Below, in pieces: positions 42,711 to 52,233 of a stretch of DNA of 64,000 bases. Under the pieces are notes generated by a model. The model saw nothing but the letters and a program-made list of their open reading frames with translations, had not been told where the DNA came from and searched no databases. This DNA is from Streptomyces inhibens (lineage in GTDB: Bacteria; Actinomycetota; Actinomycetes; Streptomycetales; Streptomycetaceae): assembly GCF_003389455.1 (NCBI RefSeq), contig NZ_QUAC01000006.1, forward strand, positions 1 through 64,000, read 5' to 3'. How positions within the stretch are numbered: position 1 is the stretch's first letter; every line of letters begins with the position of its first letter. A program made the position numbers and the translations under genes.

Positions 42711-44546
42711 GTGTTCACCACCCGTCCGACCCTTCAGGGCACCTTCGGCATGGCCTCCACCACGCACTGGCTGGCGTCCCAGTCCGCGATGGCGGTCCTG
42801 GAGGACGGCGGCAACGCCTATGACGCGGCCGTCGCAGCCGGGTTCGTGCTGCATGTCGTCGAGCCGCATCTGAACGGGCCGGCGGGCGAGGTGCCGATCA
42901 TCCTGGCGCCCGCGGACGGGCCCGTGCGGGTGCTGTGCGGCCAGGGCCCGGCACCGGCCGGCGCGAGCGTGGCGCACTACACCTCGCTCGGCCTCGACCT
43001 GGTCCCCGGCACCGGGCCGCTCGCCGCCGCCGTCCCCGGCGCCTTCGACGCCTGGATGCGGCTGCTGCGCGACCACGGCAGCAGGTCACTCGCCGAGGTG
43101 CTGCGGTACGCCATCGGCTACGCCGAGCACGGCCACCCCGCCGTCGAGCGGATCGGCGAGACCGTCGAGACGGTGCGTGAACTCTTCGAGACGGAGTGGA
43201 CGTCCTCCGCCGAGATCTACCTCCCGGGCGGCAGGTCCGTCGCCCCTGGCGGTCTGCTCAGGAACCGGCCGCTGGCGGCCACCTGGCGCCGGCTGATCGC
43301 CGAGGCGGAGGCCGCGTCAGCCGGCCGCGAGGCGCAGATCGAGGCGGCCCGCCGGATCTGGCGCGAGGGCTTCATCGGCGAGGCGCTCGCCGAATTCGCG
43401 GCCCGCCCGGCCATGGACACCTCCGGCGAACGCCACCCGGGCACCCTCACCGGCGACGATCTGGCCGCCTTCTCCGCCACGTACGAGGAACCGGTCACCT
43501 ACGACTGGCACGGTTGGACCGTCGCCAAGGCGGGCGGCTGGTCCCAGGGCCCCGCCTTCCTCCAGCAACTCGCCCTGCTGCCCGAGGAGTTGCCCGCATA
43601 CGGCAGCCCCGAGTACGTCCATCTGCTCATCGAGGGCTGCAAGCTGGCGATGGCCGACCGCGAGGCCTGGTACGGCGACGCCGACGAGGTCCCGCTCGAC
43701 ACCCTCCTCGGCGACGGGTACAACGCCGCCCGCCGGACCCTCATCGGTGAGCAGGCCTCCTACGAGCTGCGGCCCGGCAGCCCGGACGGCCGCACCCCGC
43801 GGCTGAGCAAGCATGCGACGGCGGTCGCGGCCGGCGAGGAGGGCTTCGACGCCATGGGCATCGCCGGCAGTGGTGCGGGCGAGCCCACCGTCGCGCGGTT
43901 GCCCGCGGTGGCCGCGCCGGAGACCGACCACAACGGTGCCACCCGGGGCGACACCTGCCATATCGACGTCGTCGACCGCTGGGGCAACCTGGTCTCCGCC
44001 ACCCCCTCCGGCGGCTGGCTGCAGTCCAACCCCGTCGTCCCGTCCCTCGGCTTCCCGCTCGGCACCCGGCTCCAGATGGCCTGGCTGGAGGAGGGCCTGC
44101 CCAACTCCCTCACCCCGGGGCGCCGCCCCCGCACCACTCTCACCCCGTCCCTCGCGCTGCGCGACGGGGTCCCGGTGATGGCCTTCGGCACACCGGGCGG
44201 CGATCAGCAGGACCAGTGGCAGGTCCACTTCTTCCTCGCCGTGGCGCTGCGCCCGCCGGTCCGTGGCGGGCTCGACCTTCAGGGCGCCGTCGACGCGCCG
44301 AACTGGCACAACGACTCCTTCCCCGGATCCTTCTTCCCGCGCGGGATGCGGCCGGGGAGCGTGACCGTGGAGTCCCGGATCGGCGACGGGGTGATCGACG
44401 GGCTGCGCCGGCGTGGGCATCACGTCACGGTGGGTGACGCCTGGTCCGAGGGCCGGCTGTGCGCCGTGGTCCGGGATCCGGAGACCGGGGTGCTGTCCGC
44501 GGCGGCGAATCCGCGGGGGATGCAGGGGTACGCGGTCGGGCGCTGA
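42711..44546 (+). CDS. Gamma-glutamyltransferase family protein, cytoplasmic
   Basis: A 611-residue Ntn-hydrolase of the gamma-glutamyltransferase family, without a signal peptide. MASTTHWLASQSAMAVLEDGGNAYDAAVAAG opens the large-subunit-like part (split over two motifs). The processing site is TRGDTCHIDVVD, with Thr before Cys-His as the likely nucleophile. SLALRDG and FGTPGGDQQDQWQ follow near the C-terminus. The divergence from the secreted ggt at 25839 and the lack of export suggest a different substrate, perhaps a gamma-glutamyl or cephalosporin-acylase-like amide. GTG at 42711 follows GAGGAG; an ATG at 42672 is possible. Confidence 0.85.
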   Translation: MFTTRPTLQGTFGMASTTHWLASQSAMAVLEDGGNAYDAAVAAGFVLHVVEPHLNGPAGEVPIILAPADGPVRVLCGQGPAPAGASVAHYTSLGLDLVPGTGPLAAAVPGAFDAWMRLLRDHGSRSLAEVLRYAIGYAEHGHPAVERIGETVETVRELFETEWTSSAEIYLPGGRSVAPGGLLRNRPLAATWRRLIAEAEAASAGREAQIEAARRIWREGFIGEALAEFAARPAMDTSGERHPGTLTGDDLAAFSATYEEPVTYDWHGWTVAKAGGWSQGPAFLQQLALLPEELPAYGSPEYVHLLIEGCKLAMADREAWYGDADEVPLDTLLGDGYNAARRTLIGEQASYELRPGSPDGRTPRLSKHATAVAAGEEGFDAMGIAGSGAGEPTVARLPAVAAPETDHNGATRGDTCHIDVVDRWGNLVSATPSGGWLQSNPVVPSLGFPLGTRLQMAWLEEGLPNSLTPGRRPRTTLTPSLALRDGVPVMAFGTPGGDQQDQWQVHFFLAVALRPPVRGGLDLQGAVDAPNWHNDSFPGSFFPRGMRPGSVTVESRIGDGVIDGLRRRGHHVTVGDAWSEGRLCAVVRDPETGVLSAAANPRGMQGYAVGR

Positions 44547-44553
44547 CCGGTCC

Positions 44554-44593
44554 GGCACGGCGGGACCGCGGGCCGCGCCACCCCCGCCGTGCC
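44554..44593 (+). terminator. Hairpin terminator after the gamma-glutamyltransferase-like gene
   Basis: A perfect 11-bp stem, GGCACGGCGGG (44554-44564) with CCCGCCGTGCC (44583-44593), starts 7 bp after the stop. The 18-nt loop is GC-rich. Confidence 0.7.
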
Positions 44594-44612
44594 CACCGCG
44601 GCATCCGGAGTT

Positions 44613-44629
44613 CACCTGGAGTCCAGGTG
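44613..44629. promoter_or_regulatory. 17-bp palindrome upstream of the IMPase-like gene
   Basis: CACCTGGA-G-TCCAGGTG is a perfect inverted repeat with a single central base, 32 bp before the ATG of the phosphatase gene. Size and position fit a dimeric repressor site. Confidence 0.5.
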
Positions 44630-44660
44630 TCGTGTCAGTGGCTCATGGTTCGATGGATAC

Positions 44661-45605
44661 ATGCTCGAAGCACTTCGTACCCAAGATTCGGGAGATACCG
44701 CGATTATCTCGACCACCCCGATTGCCCCGGAGGACGCCGCCGCGGCCGCCGCCCCCGGTGCCGAGGCCGTCGACGCCCCGGGACTCGACCTCTCGTCGCT
44801 GGACCTGGCCGCCGTCGAGGCCGCCGTGCGCCGCGCCGCGGCCGACGAGATCATGCCGCGCTTCCGGCAGCTCGCCGCCGAGGACATCGTCGAGAAGAAC
44901 GGGCCGCACGACCTCGTCACGGTCGCCGACCGGCTCGCCGAGGAGCACCTCACCGCCGCGCTCACGGCCCTGCTGCCCGGCTCCCGGGTGGTCGGCGAAG
45001 AGGCGGTGCACGCCGACCCCACCGTGCTCGACGCGCTGCACGGCGACGCACCCGTCTGGATCGTCGACCCGGTCGACGGCACCCGCCAGTTCGTGCACGG
45101 CGACCCCGGCTTCGCCACGCTCGTCGCGCTCGCCCACCGCGGCGAGGTGCTGGCCTCCTGGACGTACGCCCCCGCGCTCGGCCTGATGGCCATCGCCCGC
45201 CGCGGCGCCGGCGCCGAGCTGAACGGCGTACCGCTGCACACCGGCACCCCGGACCCGGACGCCGTCCTCGACGTCGCCACCTCCCACTACGACTTCACCG
45301 ACGACGACCAGAAGCGGGTGCTGGCCGCCCTGGAGACCGGCGGTATCGCCCCGCGCCCCTGTGGCTCGGCGGGCCTGGAGTATCTGCACATCGCCCGCGG
45401 CGAGATCGACGCCACGGCCTTCAGCTGGGAGAACGCCTGGGACCACGCCGCGGGTCTGCTGCTGGTCCATGAGGCGGGCGGTGCGAGCGGCACGGTCGCC
45501 GGGCAGCCGTTCCGTATCGAAGGCGGCAATGCGCTGCCCTTCACGGCGGCGCGGGACGCCGAAACGGCGCGGCGTATCCTCGGACTGCTGGCGGCCGCCA
45601 ACTGA
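44661..45605 (+). CDS. Inositol-monophosphatase-family phosphatase
   Basis: A 314-residue metal-dependent sugar or histidinol phosphatase. After about 50 non-conserved, Ala-rich residues come the family motifs: [24 protein letters not shown] (metal Glu), the core [15 protein letters not shown] and the C-terminal [19 protein letters not shown]. Members include inositol-1-phosphatase, HisN-type histidinol phosphatase and 3'(2'),5'-bisphosphate nucleotidase; sequence alone does not choose. The ATG at 44661 has no ribosome site, so it may be leaderless or start a little downstream. A short CCCTCG-ACGA-CGAGGG hairpin follows the stop. Confidence 0.82.
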   Translation: MLEALRTQDSGDTAIISTTPIAPEDAAAAAAPGAEAVDAPGLDLSSLDLAAVEAAVRRAAADEIMPRFRQLAAEDIVEKNGPHDLVTVADRLAEEHLTAALTALLPGSRVVGEEAVHADPTVLDALHGDAPVWIVDPVDGTRQFVHGDPGFATLVALAHRGEVLASWTYAPALGLMAIARRGAGAELNGVPLHTGTPDPDAVLDVATSHYDFTDDDQKRVLAALETGGIAPRPCGSAGLEYLHIARGEIDATAFSWENAWDHAAGLLLVHEAGGASGTVAGQPFRIEGGNALPFTAARDAETARRILGLLAAAN

Positions 45606-45645
45606 CCCTCGACGACGAGGGTCGGACGTGAGGGGAGTGGCGCAG

Positions 45646-47067
45646 GTGCCGACGATGCTCGATGCCGTGGTGATCGGGGCGGGGCCCAACGGCTTGACGG
45701 CGGCCGTCGAACTGGCCCGCCGTGGCATGTCCGTGGAGGTCTTCGAGGCCCGCGACACCATCGGCGGCGGCGCCCGCACCGAGGAGCTGACCCTCCCCGG
45801 TTTCCGCCACGACCCCTGCTCGGCGGTGCACCCCACCGGCGTGGGCTCGCCCGCCTTCGCCAGAATGCCGCTGGAGCGGTACGGCCTCGAATGGCTGCAC
45901 CCCGACCTCCCCATGGCGCATCCGTTCCCGGACGGCACGGCCGCCGTGCTCGCCCACTCCGTCGGCGAGACCGCGATGTCCTTCGGACCGCGCGACGCCG
46001 GCGCGTACCGCAGGCTGGTCGCGCCGTTCATCGGCAGGTGGGAGGCGATGGCCCGCGATTTCCTGCGCACCCAGTGGCTCGGCCCGCCCCACGACCCGCT
46101 GACCTACGCCCGCTTCGGCCTGGTCGCGATGCAGCCGGTCACCCTCCTCAGCCGCCGCTTCCAGGACGAGAAGGCCCGCGGCCTGATGGCCGGGCTCGCG
46201 GCGCATGCCATCGCCCCGCTCGGCGGCATCGGCACCTCCGGCATCGCCCTGATGTTCGCGCTCGCCGCGCACGCCAAGGGCTGGCCGGTGGCGCGCGGTG
46301 GCTCCCAGGCCATCTCCGACGCGCTCGCCGGCCTGCTGCGCGCCCATGGCGGAGTGGTGCACACCGATTTCGAGGTCAAGCGGCTGGACGACCTGCCGCC
46401 GGCCCGTGCGTATGTCTTCGATACGTCACCGACCGCGCTGGCCCGGATCGCGGGCCTGGGCCACGCCTACCGCGATGTGAAGTACGGCCCCGGCGTCTTC
46501 AAGATCGATTACGCGCTGTCCGGCCCGGTGCCCTGGACGGCCGAGGCCGCGCACCGCGCCGGCACCGTCCACATCGGCCCCACCAGCGGCGAGATCGCCG
46601 CCGCGCTGAACGCCGCCACCCACGGCCGGGACCCGTCCGTCCCCTTCCTGATCACCGCTCAGCCCAGCCTGATCGACCCCACCCGCGCCCCCGAGGGCAA
46701 GCACACCTTCTGGGCGTACGGCCATGTCCCCAACGGCTGGGAGGGTGACGCCACCGACGTCGTCGAGCGGCAGATCGAGCGGTTCGCCCCCGGCTTCCGC
46801 GATCTGGTCCTGGCCCGCGCGGTCGCCGGTCCGCCGCAAATCGCCGCCCGTAACGCCAACTACGTCGGCGGCGACACCGCCACCGGCTCCGCGGCCGGCC
46901 TGCGCCTGCTCATCCGCCCCAAGCTCGCCCGCATCCCCTACGAAACCGCCCACCCCGCCGTCTTCCTCTGCTCCCAGGCCACCCCGCCCGGCCCCGGCGT
47001 CCACGGCATGTCCGGCCATTACGCCGCCAAGGCGGTCTGGCGCCGACTCCGCGCGCACCGCCGCTGA
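45646..47067 (+). CDS. FAD-dependent oxidoreductase, phytoene-dehydrogenase-like
   Basis: A 473-residue flavoprotein. The dinucleotide-binding fold is [30 protein letters not shown] split after the second strand, followed by IGGGARTEE, as in phytoene desaturase and related NAD(P)/FAD oxidoreductases. A further motif [19 protein letters not shown] is shared with the CrtI-like group, and the C-terminal [24 protein letters not shown] ends the FAD site. No carotenoid genes are nearby, so the substrate is unknown. The GTG at 45646 lies eight bases after AGGGGAG; ATG at 45655 is an alternative. Its last codons begin a 19-bp repeat. Confidence 0.85.
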   Translation: MPTMLDAVVIGAGPNGLTAAVELARRGMSVEVFEARDTIGGGARTEELTLPGFRHDPCSAVHPTGVGSPAFARMPLERYGLEWLHPDLPMAHPFPDGTAAVLAHSVGETAMSFGPRDAGAYRRLVAPFIGRWEAMARDFLRTQWLGPPHDPLTYARFGLVAMQPVTLLSRRFQDEKARGLMAGLAAHAIAPLGGIGTSGIALMFALAAHAKGWPVARGGSQAISDALAGLLRAHGGVVHTDFEVKRLDDLPPARAYVFDTSPTALARIAGLGHAYRDVKYGPGVFKIDYALSGPVPWTAEAAHRAGTVHIGPTSGEIAAALNAATHGRDPSVPFLITAQPSLIDPTRAPEGKHTFWAYGHVPNGWEGDATDVVERQIERFAPGFRDLVLARAVAGPPQIAARNANYVGGDTATGSAAGLRLLIRPKLARIPYETAHPAVFLCSQATPPGPGVHGMSGHYAAKAVWRRLRAHRR

Positions 47068-47110
47068 CCACACGCACCGCCGTCAACCACACGCACCACC
47101 GCTAAATCAA
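47054..47110. repeat. 19-bp tandem array, three units, spanning the flavoprotein stop codon
   Basis: CGCACCGCCGCTGACCACA (47054-47072, with the TGA stop at 47065-47067), CGCACCGCCGTCAACCACA (47073-47091) and CGCACCACCGCTAAATCAA (47092-47110). The units are exactly in phase and decay with distance from the gene. Confidence 0.82.
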
Positions 47111-47148
47111 CTGGCCGCACCACCGGACCCTGCTTACGCTCAGGGAAC

Positions 47149-47667
47149 ATGAGCACCTCCCGCCCCACCCTCACCCTCGTCCAGGGCGACATCACCGAAC
47201 AGACCGTGGACGCCGTGGTCAACGCCGCCAACTCCTCGCTCCTCGGCGGCGGGGGAGTGGACGGGGCGATCCACCGCCGCGGCGGCCCGGAAATCCTGGC
47301 AGAGTGCCGCTCCCTGCGTGCCGCGCAGTACGGCCGCGGCCTGCCCACCGGCCAGGCCGTCGCCACCACCGCGGGCCGGCTGCCCGCGCGCTGGGTCATT
47401 CACACCGTCGGGCCCGTGTACTCCGAGAGCGAGGACCGCAGCGCCCTGCTGGCCTCCTGCTACCGCGAATCCCTGCGCATCGCCGACGAACTGGGCGCGC
47501 GAACGGTCGCCTTCCCGGCCATCTCCACCGGCGTCTACCGCTGGCCCATGGAGGATGCCGCCCGTATCGCCATCGAGACGGTGCGCTCTGCGGACACGGC
47601 CGTGGACGAGGTGCGGTTCGTCCTCTTCGACGAGCGGGCGTACGCGGCGTTCGCCCAAGCGAGCTGA
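47149..47667 (+). CDS. Macrodomain protein, O-acetyl-ADP-ribose deacetylase type
   Basis: A 172-residue single macrodomain of the MacroD/YmdB class. [22 protein letters not shown] is the diagnostic loop, [11 protein letters not shown] follows and [14 protein letters not shown] is the second ADP-ribose-binding loop. These enzymes remove ADP-ribose from protein or hydrolyse O-acetyl-ADP-ribose, the by-product of sirtuins; a sirtuin lies 6 kb away. It is 81 bp after the flavoprotein stop, across the 19-bp repeats, and converges with the DUF6185-like gene. Confidence 0.92.
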   Translation: MSTSRPTLTLVQGDITEQTVDAVVNAANSSLLGGGGVDGAIHRRGGPEILAECRSLRAAQYGRGLPTGQAVATTAGRLPARWVIHTVGPVYSESEDRSALLASCYRESLRIADELGARTVAFPAISTGVYRWPMEDAARIAIETVRSADTAVDEVRFVLFDERAYAAFAQAS

Positions 47668-47715
47668 CCGCAGCGCGGCCGGGCTGGTTCCCTGCCTTCC
47701 CTGCCTTTGCGGCCG

Positions 47716-50502
47716 TCATTTGAACCGGGCGTCGGGGCTGTGGAAGAACTTGAAGATGGTCAGGACCGCGATCACCTGCACCAGGACGTAGGCGACTTGC
47801 GTGGAGAAGCTGCGGATCTGGTAGATCGACAGCAGCTGTCCGACGCGGTTGGGCCAAAAGCGCCGTTCGGAGCGGAACGTGTGGACGTCCATGGCGAGGC
47901 TGGTCAGGGTCAGGATCAGCAGCATCAGGGAGCCGCCGACGGCGACATTGCCGGTTTCCTGATCGGTGATGAGGTTGCCGAGGAGGCCCAGGCCGATCAG
48001 CAGGGCGTAGGCGACCACCAGGCCCAGAGCGCGGGCCGGGCCACGGCGGCCGGGCAACAGGCGCCACAGTGCCCCCAATACCAGTCCGGCGCCTGCCCAG
48101 ACGAGCTCCCACCTGATGAACGACCACACCACGTCGGGTACTCCGAAGATGTACAGCCCTCGGCGCATCCATGCGAATCGTTGTGAGTAGTCCATCCAGA
48201 CCATCAGAATGCTGCCCGGCAGGCCGAATGCGGCCGCCAGAGCGGCGGCGCGGCGCGCGTTGTCCCACCATTCGGCGTGTGGTCCCCAACTGAGGGCGAC
48301 GTCGACGACGGTGACCTGGACCGGCAGCCAGGGCCGTGGAGCGCCGCCCTCTCCGGTCACCGGCCGCCAGCGGTGCAGCCGGCTCAGTTCCCTTTCCACC
48401 GCGTGCCGGCTGAGTGGGCCTTCGCCGCCTCCGTGCTCCATGCTGCGCAGGGCGGCGGTCAGTTCACGGTAGCGGCGCGCGCGTGCGATCAAGTCGCTGC
48501 GCTCGGCTTCGGTGATCGATTCGCACAGTTGCGGGGAGCCTTCGCCTCCCTCGAAGTGCTGGGTCAGTACCGCCCGGCGCCGGCCGACGGCCAGCAGCCC
48601 GTAGAGCGCGGCGATGTCGAGGGCGAGCCAGAGGACGGCGAAGGCCTGGCTGCCGGCGTAGGAGTTCTGGCGCCAGGCGACCACGACGGCGAAGAACACG
48701 GCGAGCAGGAGGCGGTCCAGCCGAGTCAGGCTCGCATACGACACGGTGGGTGTCAGGTCTCTGGCCCGTAGCAGAGCGACGATCGCAAGGCCGGTCAGTA
48801 CCCATGCATGGGCGTAGTACCAGAGCGGGATCTGGTAGGCGACGGACGCCAGGTTCAGGCTCAGGGAGGCCACGTGATCGACGTGGTAGGCGGGCGTGGT
48901 GCGGTCGCTCAGCCAGCTGACGCGCTGCCACGTGTACTCGCTTGCCCATACCGACCATCCCAGGAGCAGGATGGTGACGGCGGCGAGTGCGGGACCGAAC
49001 CGGCGCAGCCGCCAGGGGGCCGCCGTCGGTCTGAGTCCGCCTTCTTGGGCGAGCATCCAGGCCCACAGCGCGAAGCCGGCCAGCCACAGCCACTCCGTGG
49101 CCGCGGCCAGCGCCACCAGCACGGAGAAGCCGGCGTCGGTCACGCCGATGCGCGTGGCCAGTTGCGGGGGAAGCCCGAACAGGGACGGCATCGCGGCTAC
49201 CAGCCCCGCGGCCGCGGCCACGAGTGAGGCGGCCAGCAGTACGGACTTCCTCGGGCGGGCGCAGACGACCAGGAGCCAGCCTGCCAGGATGCCGATCAGC
49301 ACCTGCCAGCGGAGGTTGTAGTCCAGCCAGCCGGGTGTGGGGTGCGTGACCGCCTCGGCAGTCTTCTGCATCCCTTTGTACAGCAGCAGGACCATCAGGC
49401 CGAGGGCGGCTTTGAGCAGGCCCCACCGCCACAGGGCGGTGCTGCTGCTCTTTTCCAGCTCGGTGAGCTGGGAGTCGGCGGGCTGACGGCGGGCACGCAG
49501 GGTGGCTTTGAGCAGGCCCCACCACCACAGGGCGGTGCTGCTGCTCCTTTCCAGCTCGGTGAGCTGGCGGCCGGCGGGCTGACGGCGGGCACACAGGGCG
49601 GCCAGTACGATGGCGATCGAGGTCGCCATCCACCAGGTGGTCACCCCGGCGGCGTTGACGACCAGCAACGGTTCGGTGCCCTTGGCTGTGGCCGCCCAGG
49701 CCCGTTGCCAGGGGGGAAGCACCTGCACCGTGACCATGGGCTCTCGCGCGGCGGGCCTTCGGAGCCCGGTCCACACCAGGTGCCCGTTTTTGGCCGTCGA
49801 GGGCCTGGGGCTGACCTTGGAGGCGCCCAGTCCTCCCAGATCGATCTCCACCCTGTTCCAGTGGGCGCCTCTGAGCGCCTGCGGCGGGACGAGCTTCAGG
49901 GCCCAGTTCCCGTGGTGGACGTCCATTACCCACGGGCCGACATCGAAGTGCCCGCCGGAGTTGAACTGGAACAGCGTCTCGTAGCGGACCTCGACCCAGG
50001 ACGCCACCGCCATGACCCGTGGGTTGTGCGTGCGCCACTCCTCGGGGCGCTTCATGGACTGCCGTTCCCGAAGCAGGCAGCGCATCGCACGCCGGTAGAG
50101 CTCGGAGTTCTCGCTCAGCAGCAGGTCATCGGCGTACGGCCAGCTGGTCGGTACCCGGACCGTCATTACGCCGATGGCCTCGGGGACGGTGCGGTCATGG
50201 TTCCTCAGGCGCAGCTCGACGTCCGTGCGGGCCGCGGTCAGCTGCGCGGCGTGGCAGTCATCGGCCGACGAGGCGCCGACCGCGTCCGACCGGGCGGGCC
50301 ACCCGCCCCAGCACACCAACCCGACGAGCAGCACAGCGGCACAGCGCAGCCCCAGGCCCCGCAGGCCGCGGCTGCCGGACCCCCCTGTCTGCCGCGCCCG
50401 TCTCACCCGCGCGCCACCTGTCACGGCACCGCGGGCGCCTGCTCCGCCCGCGCACCCCGGCCTCCGCGACGCGGGCCGCAGCGCACTCTCACGGCGCCGC
50501 AC
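47716..50502 (-). CDS. Large multi-spanning membrane protein, DUF6185-like
   Basis: A 928-residue membrane protein of unknown function; it resembles the Streptomyces DUF6185 group as I recall it. The N-terminus has a basic stretch and one span (LRCAAVLLVGLVCWGGW), then an external domain of about 200 residues (SADDCHAAQLTAARTDVELRL to REPMVTVQVLPPWQ). From about 280 on there are ten or more spans, with a cytoplasmic region near 690-780 (HFEGGEGSPQLCESITEAER). Residues 303-334 are duplicated at 335-366. No enzyme motif is visible. GTG start overlaps the end of a small upstream gene by 14 bp, which suggests coupled translation of the two. Confidence 0.75.
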   Translation of the reverse strand: MRRRESALRPASRRPGCAGGAGARGAVTGGARVRRARQTGGSGSRGLRGLGLRCAAVLLVGLVCWGGWPARSDAVGASSADDCHAAQLTAARTDVELRLRNHDRTVPEAIGVMTVRVPTSWPYADDLLLSENSELYRRAMRCLLRERQSMKRPEEWRTHNPRVMAVASWVEVRYETLFQFNSGGHFDVGPWVMDVHHGNWALKLVPPQALRGAHWNRVEIDLGGLGASKVSPRPSTAKNGHLVWTGLRRPAAREPMVTVQVLPPWQRAWAATAKGTEPLLVVNAAGVTTWWMATSIAIVLAALCARRQPAGRQLTELERSSSTALWWWGLLKATLRARRQPADSQLTELEKSSSTALWRWGLLKAALGLMVLLLYKGMQKTAEAVTHPTPGWLDYNLRWQVLIGILAGWLLVVCARPRKSVLLAASLVAAAAGLVAAMPSLFGLPPQLATRIGVTDAGFSVLVALAAATEWLWLAGFALWAWMLAQEGGLRPTAAPWRLRRFGPALAAVTILLLGWSVWASEYTWQRVSWLSDRTTPAYHVDHVASLSLNLASVAYQIPLWYYAHAWVLTGLAIVALLRARDLTPTVSYASLTRLDRLLLAVFFAVVVAWRQNSYAGSQAFAVLWLALDIAALYGLLAVGRRRAVLTQHFEGGEGSPQLCESITEAERSDLIARARRYRELTAALRSMEHGGGEGPLSRHAVERELSRLHRWRPVTGEGGAPRPWLPVQVTVVDVALSWGPHAEWWDNARRAAALAAAFGLPGSILMVWMDYSQRFAWMRRGLYIFGVPDVVWSFIRWELVWAGAGLVLGALWRLLPGRRGPARALGLVVAYALLIGLGLLGNLITDQETGNVAVGGSLMLLILTLTSLAMDVHTFRSERRFWPNRVGQLLSIYQIRSFSTQVAYVLVQVIAVLTIFKFFHSPDARFK
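49405..49596. repeat. 96-bp tandem duplication inside the DUF6185-like gene
   Basis: Segments 49405-49500 and 49501-49596 are near-identical, each 96 bp, so the frame is kept. They encode two 32-residue copies with the shared core QLTELE(R/K)SSSTALW.WGLLKA. Confidence 0.92.
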
Positions 50503-50881
50503 CGGTGCTTGTCGGGCATCCGCTGATATGGGTGCACTGCAGAATCACCTGGCACACCAGGCTCTCGGCCTCTTCGCCGTCACCGCTGCCGCCGGTCTTG
50601 ACGAAGCGCCACTGGGAAGGCTGGGTGTGGTCCGTCGTTGCGGCCTTTTCGACGTGGATGCGCAGCGTGCGTGCCGCGAGATCATGGGTTTCGACCAGGA
50701 CCTCGTCGGAGGAGACGGGGAAGTGGTCGTGCAGCAGACACAGGCCGAAGCGGTCGAGGTTTCCGTGCCTTTCCAGCACGGCCACCAACTCACGGACGAA
50801 CTGACTGTCCTGAGGGCTCAGCCCCTCGGCTTCCTCGAAGCGGGGAAGCTCCCGGCCGGGAGTGATCGTGCGGTTTCCCAT
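50489..50881 (-). CDS. Small hypothetical protein coupled to the DUF6185-like gene
   Basis: A 130-residue protein starting MGNRTITPGRELPRFEEAEG. I do not recognise it. The sequence is acidic with a helical middle (SQFVRELVAVLERHGNLDRFGLCLLHDHF) and a strand-rich end (RTLRIHVEKAATTD, QWRFVKTGG). The C-terminus holds two Cys in CQVILQCTHISGC plus a third, which might bind metal or form a disulfide; this is a guess. Its last codons overlap the start of the large membrane protein, so both are probably made together. AAGGA lies nine bases before the ATG. Confidence 0.65.
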   Translation of the reverse strand: MGNRTITPGRELPRFEEAEGLSPQDSQFVRELVAVLERHGNLDRFGLCLLHDHFPVSSDEVLVETHDLAARTLRIHVEKAATTDHTQPSQWRFVKTGGSGDGEEAESLVCQVILQCTHISGCPTSTGAAP

Positions 50882-51153
50882 GGCTCTGTCCTTGACCTCG
50901 TATGTATGTGGCCTTCGTGGCGCAAATATGCGGACAAACACGCGCAATCCGGCGTAACGTCCGGGACTGGCCGGTCGGCCGCACGTACGGCGCCGGGGCC
51001 CGATGGCGTCATACCGCCGACCGGTCACGGACAACGGCGTCATCCCGGCCTCCCTGAGTACGGCGGAACGGCCGCGCGGCATCCGAGTGAGTGCGGTCCC
51101 CGGACGACTGACGCCCCGTCATGGCCGGCCGGCACTATGACGCTGTGGTCGAG

Positions 51154-52143
51154 ATGAATGCGTCAACGGTCCCTGAGCGCCCCGTAATCGAGCCCTATCC
51201 GCCGATCGAGCCCTACGACACCGGCATGCTCGATGTCGGCGACGGCAACCTCGTCCACTGGGAGGTCTGCGGCAACCCGGAAGGGAAGCCCGCGCTGGTC
51301 GTGCACGGTGGGCCGGGATCCGGATGCACCGCCGGGGCGCGCCGGTACTTCGACCCCGAGCGCTATCGGGTGGTCCTCTTCGACCAGCGCGGCTGCGGCC
51401 GCAGCGCCCCGCACGCCAGCGATCCGGCCACCGATATGCGGCACAACACCACGGACCATCTGCTCGCGGACATGGAGCAGTTGCGCACGCACCTGGGCAT
51501 CGAGCGCTGGCTGCTGTTCGGCGGATCGTGGGGTTCGACGCTGATCCTGGCGTACGCGGAACGCCACCCCGGGCGGGTGACGGAGATCGTCATCCCCAGC
51601 GTCACCACGACCCGGCGTTCGGAGATCGACTGGCTCTACCGCGGCGTCGGCCGGTTCTTTCCCGAGGAGTGGGACCGCTTTCTCGCCGGCGCCCCCGGGG
51701 TGGGCCGGGACGGCGACATCGTCGGGGCGTATGCCCGCCTGATGGAGGACCCCGACCCGGCGGTACGCGAGAGGGCCACCGCCGACTGGTGCGCCTGGGA
51801 GGACGCGGTGCTCTCCCTGGAGCCGTACGGGAGCTCCAACCCGTACGGTGACCGGCCCTCGAAGGCCCGGCTGGGCCTGGTGCGGATCTGCTCGCGCTAC
51901 TTCTCGCACGGCGCATGGCTGGAGGAGGGCGCCCTGCTGCGCGACGCCGGCCGGCTGGCGGGCATCCCCGGGGTGCTCATCCACGGCCGGCAGGACATGG
52001 GAGGGCCGCTGCACACCGCCTGGGAGCTGGCCCGCGCCTGGCCCGACGCCCGGCTGATCGTCATTCCTGGCGCGGGGCACAAGGGGAGCGCCGCGACGCG
52101 TGCGGAGGTGCTCGGTGCGCTCGACCGGTTCGCCGGGAAGTGA
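51154..52143 (+). CDS. pip: Prolyl aminopeptidase
   Basis: A 329-residue serine peptidase of family S33. EPYPPIEPYDTGMLDVGDGN at the start, HGGPGSGC (oxyanion), FDQRGCGRS, the nucleophile elbow GGSWGSTL and the acid and His in HGRQDMGGP and PGAGHKG are all typical. It removes N-terminal proline from peptides in the cytoplasm. Starts at 51121 (ATG) and 51148 (GTG) are also possible; 51154 gives the N-terminus closest to the family. It is 90 bp ahead of the Ada-AlkA gene. Confidence 0.93.
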   Translation: MNASTVPERPVIEPYPPIEPYDTGMLDVGDGNLVHWEVCGNPEGKPALVVHGGPGSGCTAGARRYFDPERYRVVLFDQRGCGRSAPHASDPATDMRHNTTDHLLADMEQLRTHLGIERWLLFGGSWGSTLILAYAERHPGRVTEIVIPSVTTTRRSEIDWLYRGVGRFFPEEWDRFLAGAPGVGRDGDIVGAYARLMEDPDPAVRERATADWCAWEDAVLSLEPYGSSNPYGDRPSKARLGLVRICSRYFSHGAWLEEGALLRDAGRLAGIPGVLIHGRQDMGGPLHTAWELARAWPDARLIVIPGAGHKGSAATRAEVLGALDRFAGK

Positions 52144-52233
52144 GCAGGTGTGACCCGCGCCGTCCCTGGTGGCCCGACGTTGATGTCGGATTCTCGCCAG
52201 CCGGGACCCGCCGGCTGAGGAATCCTTGAGGCC

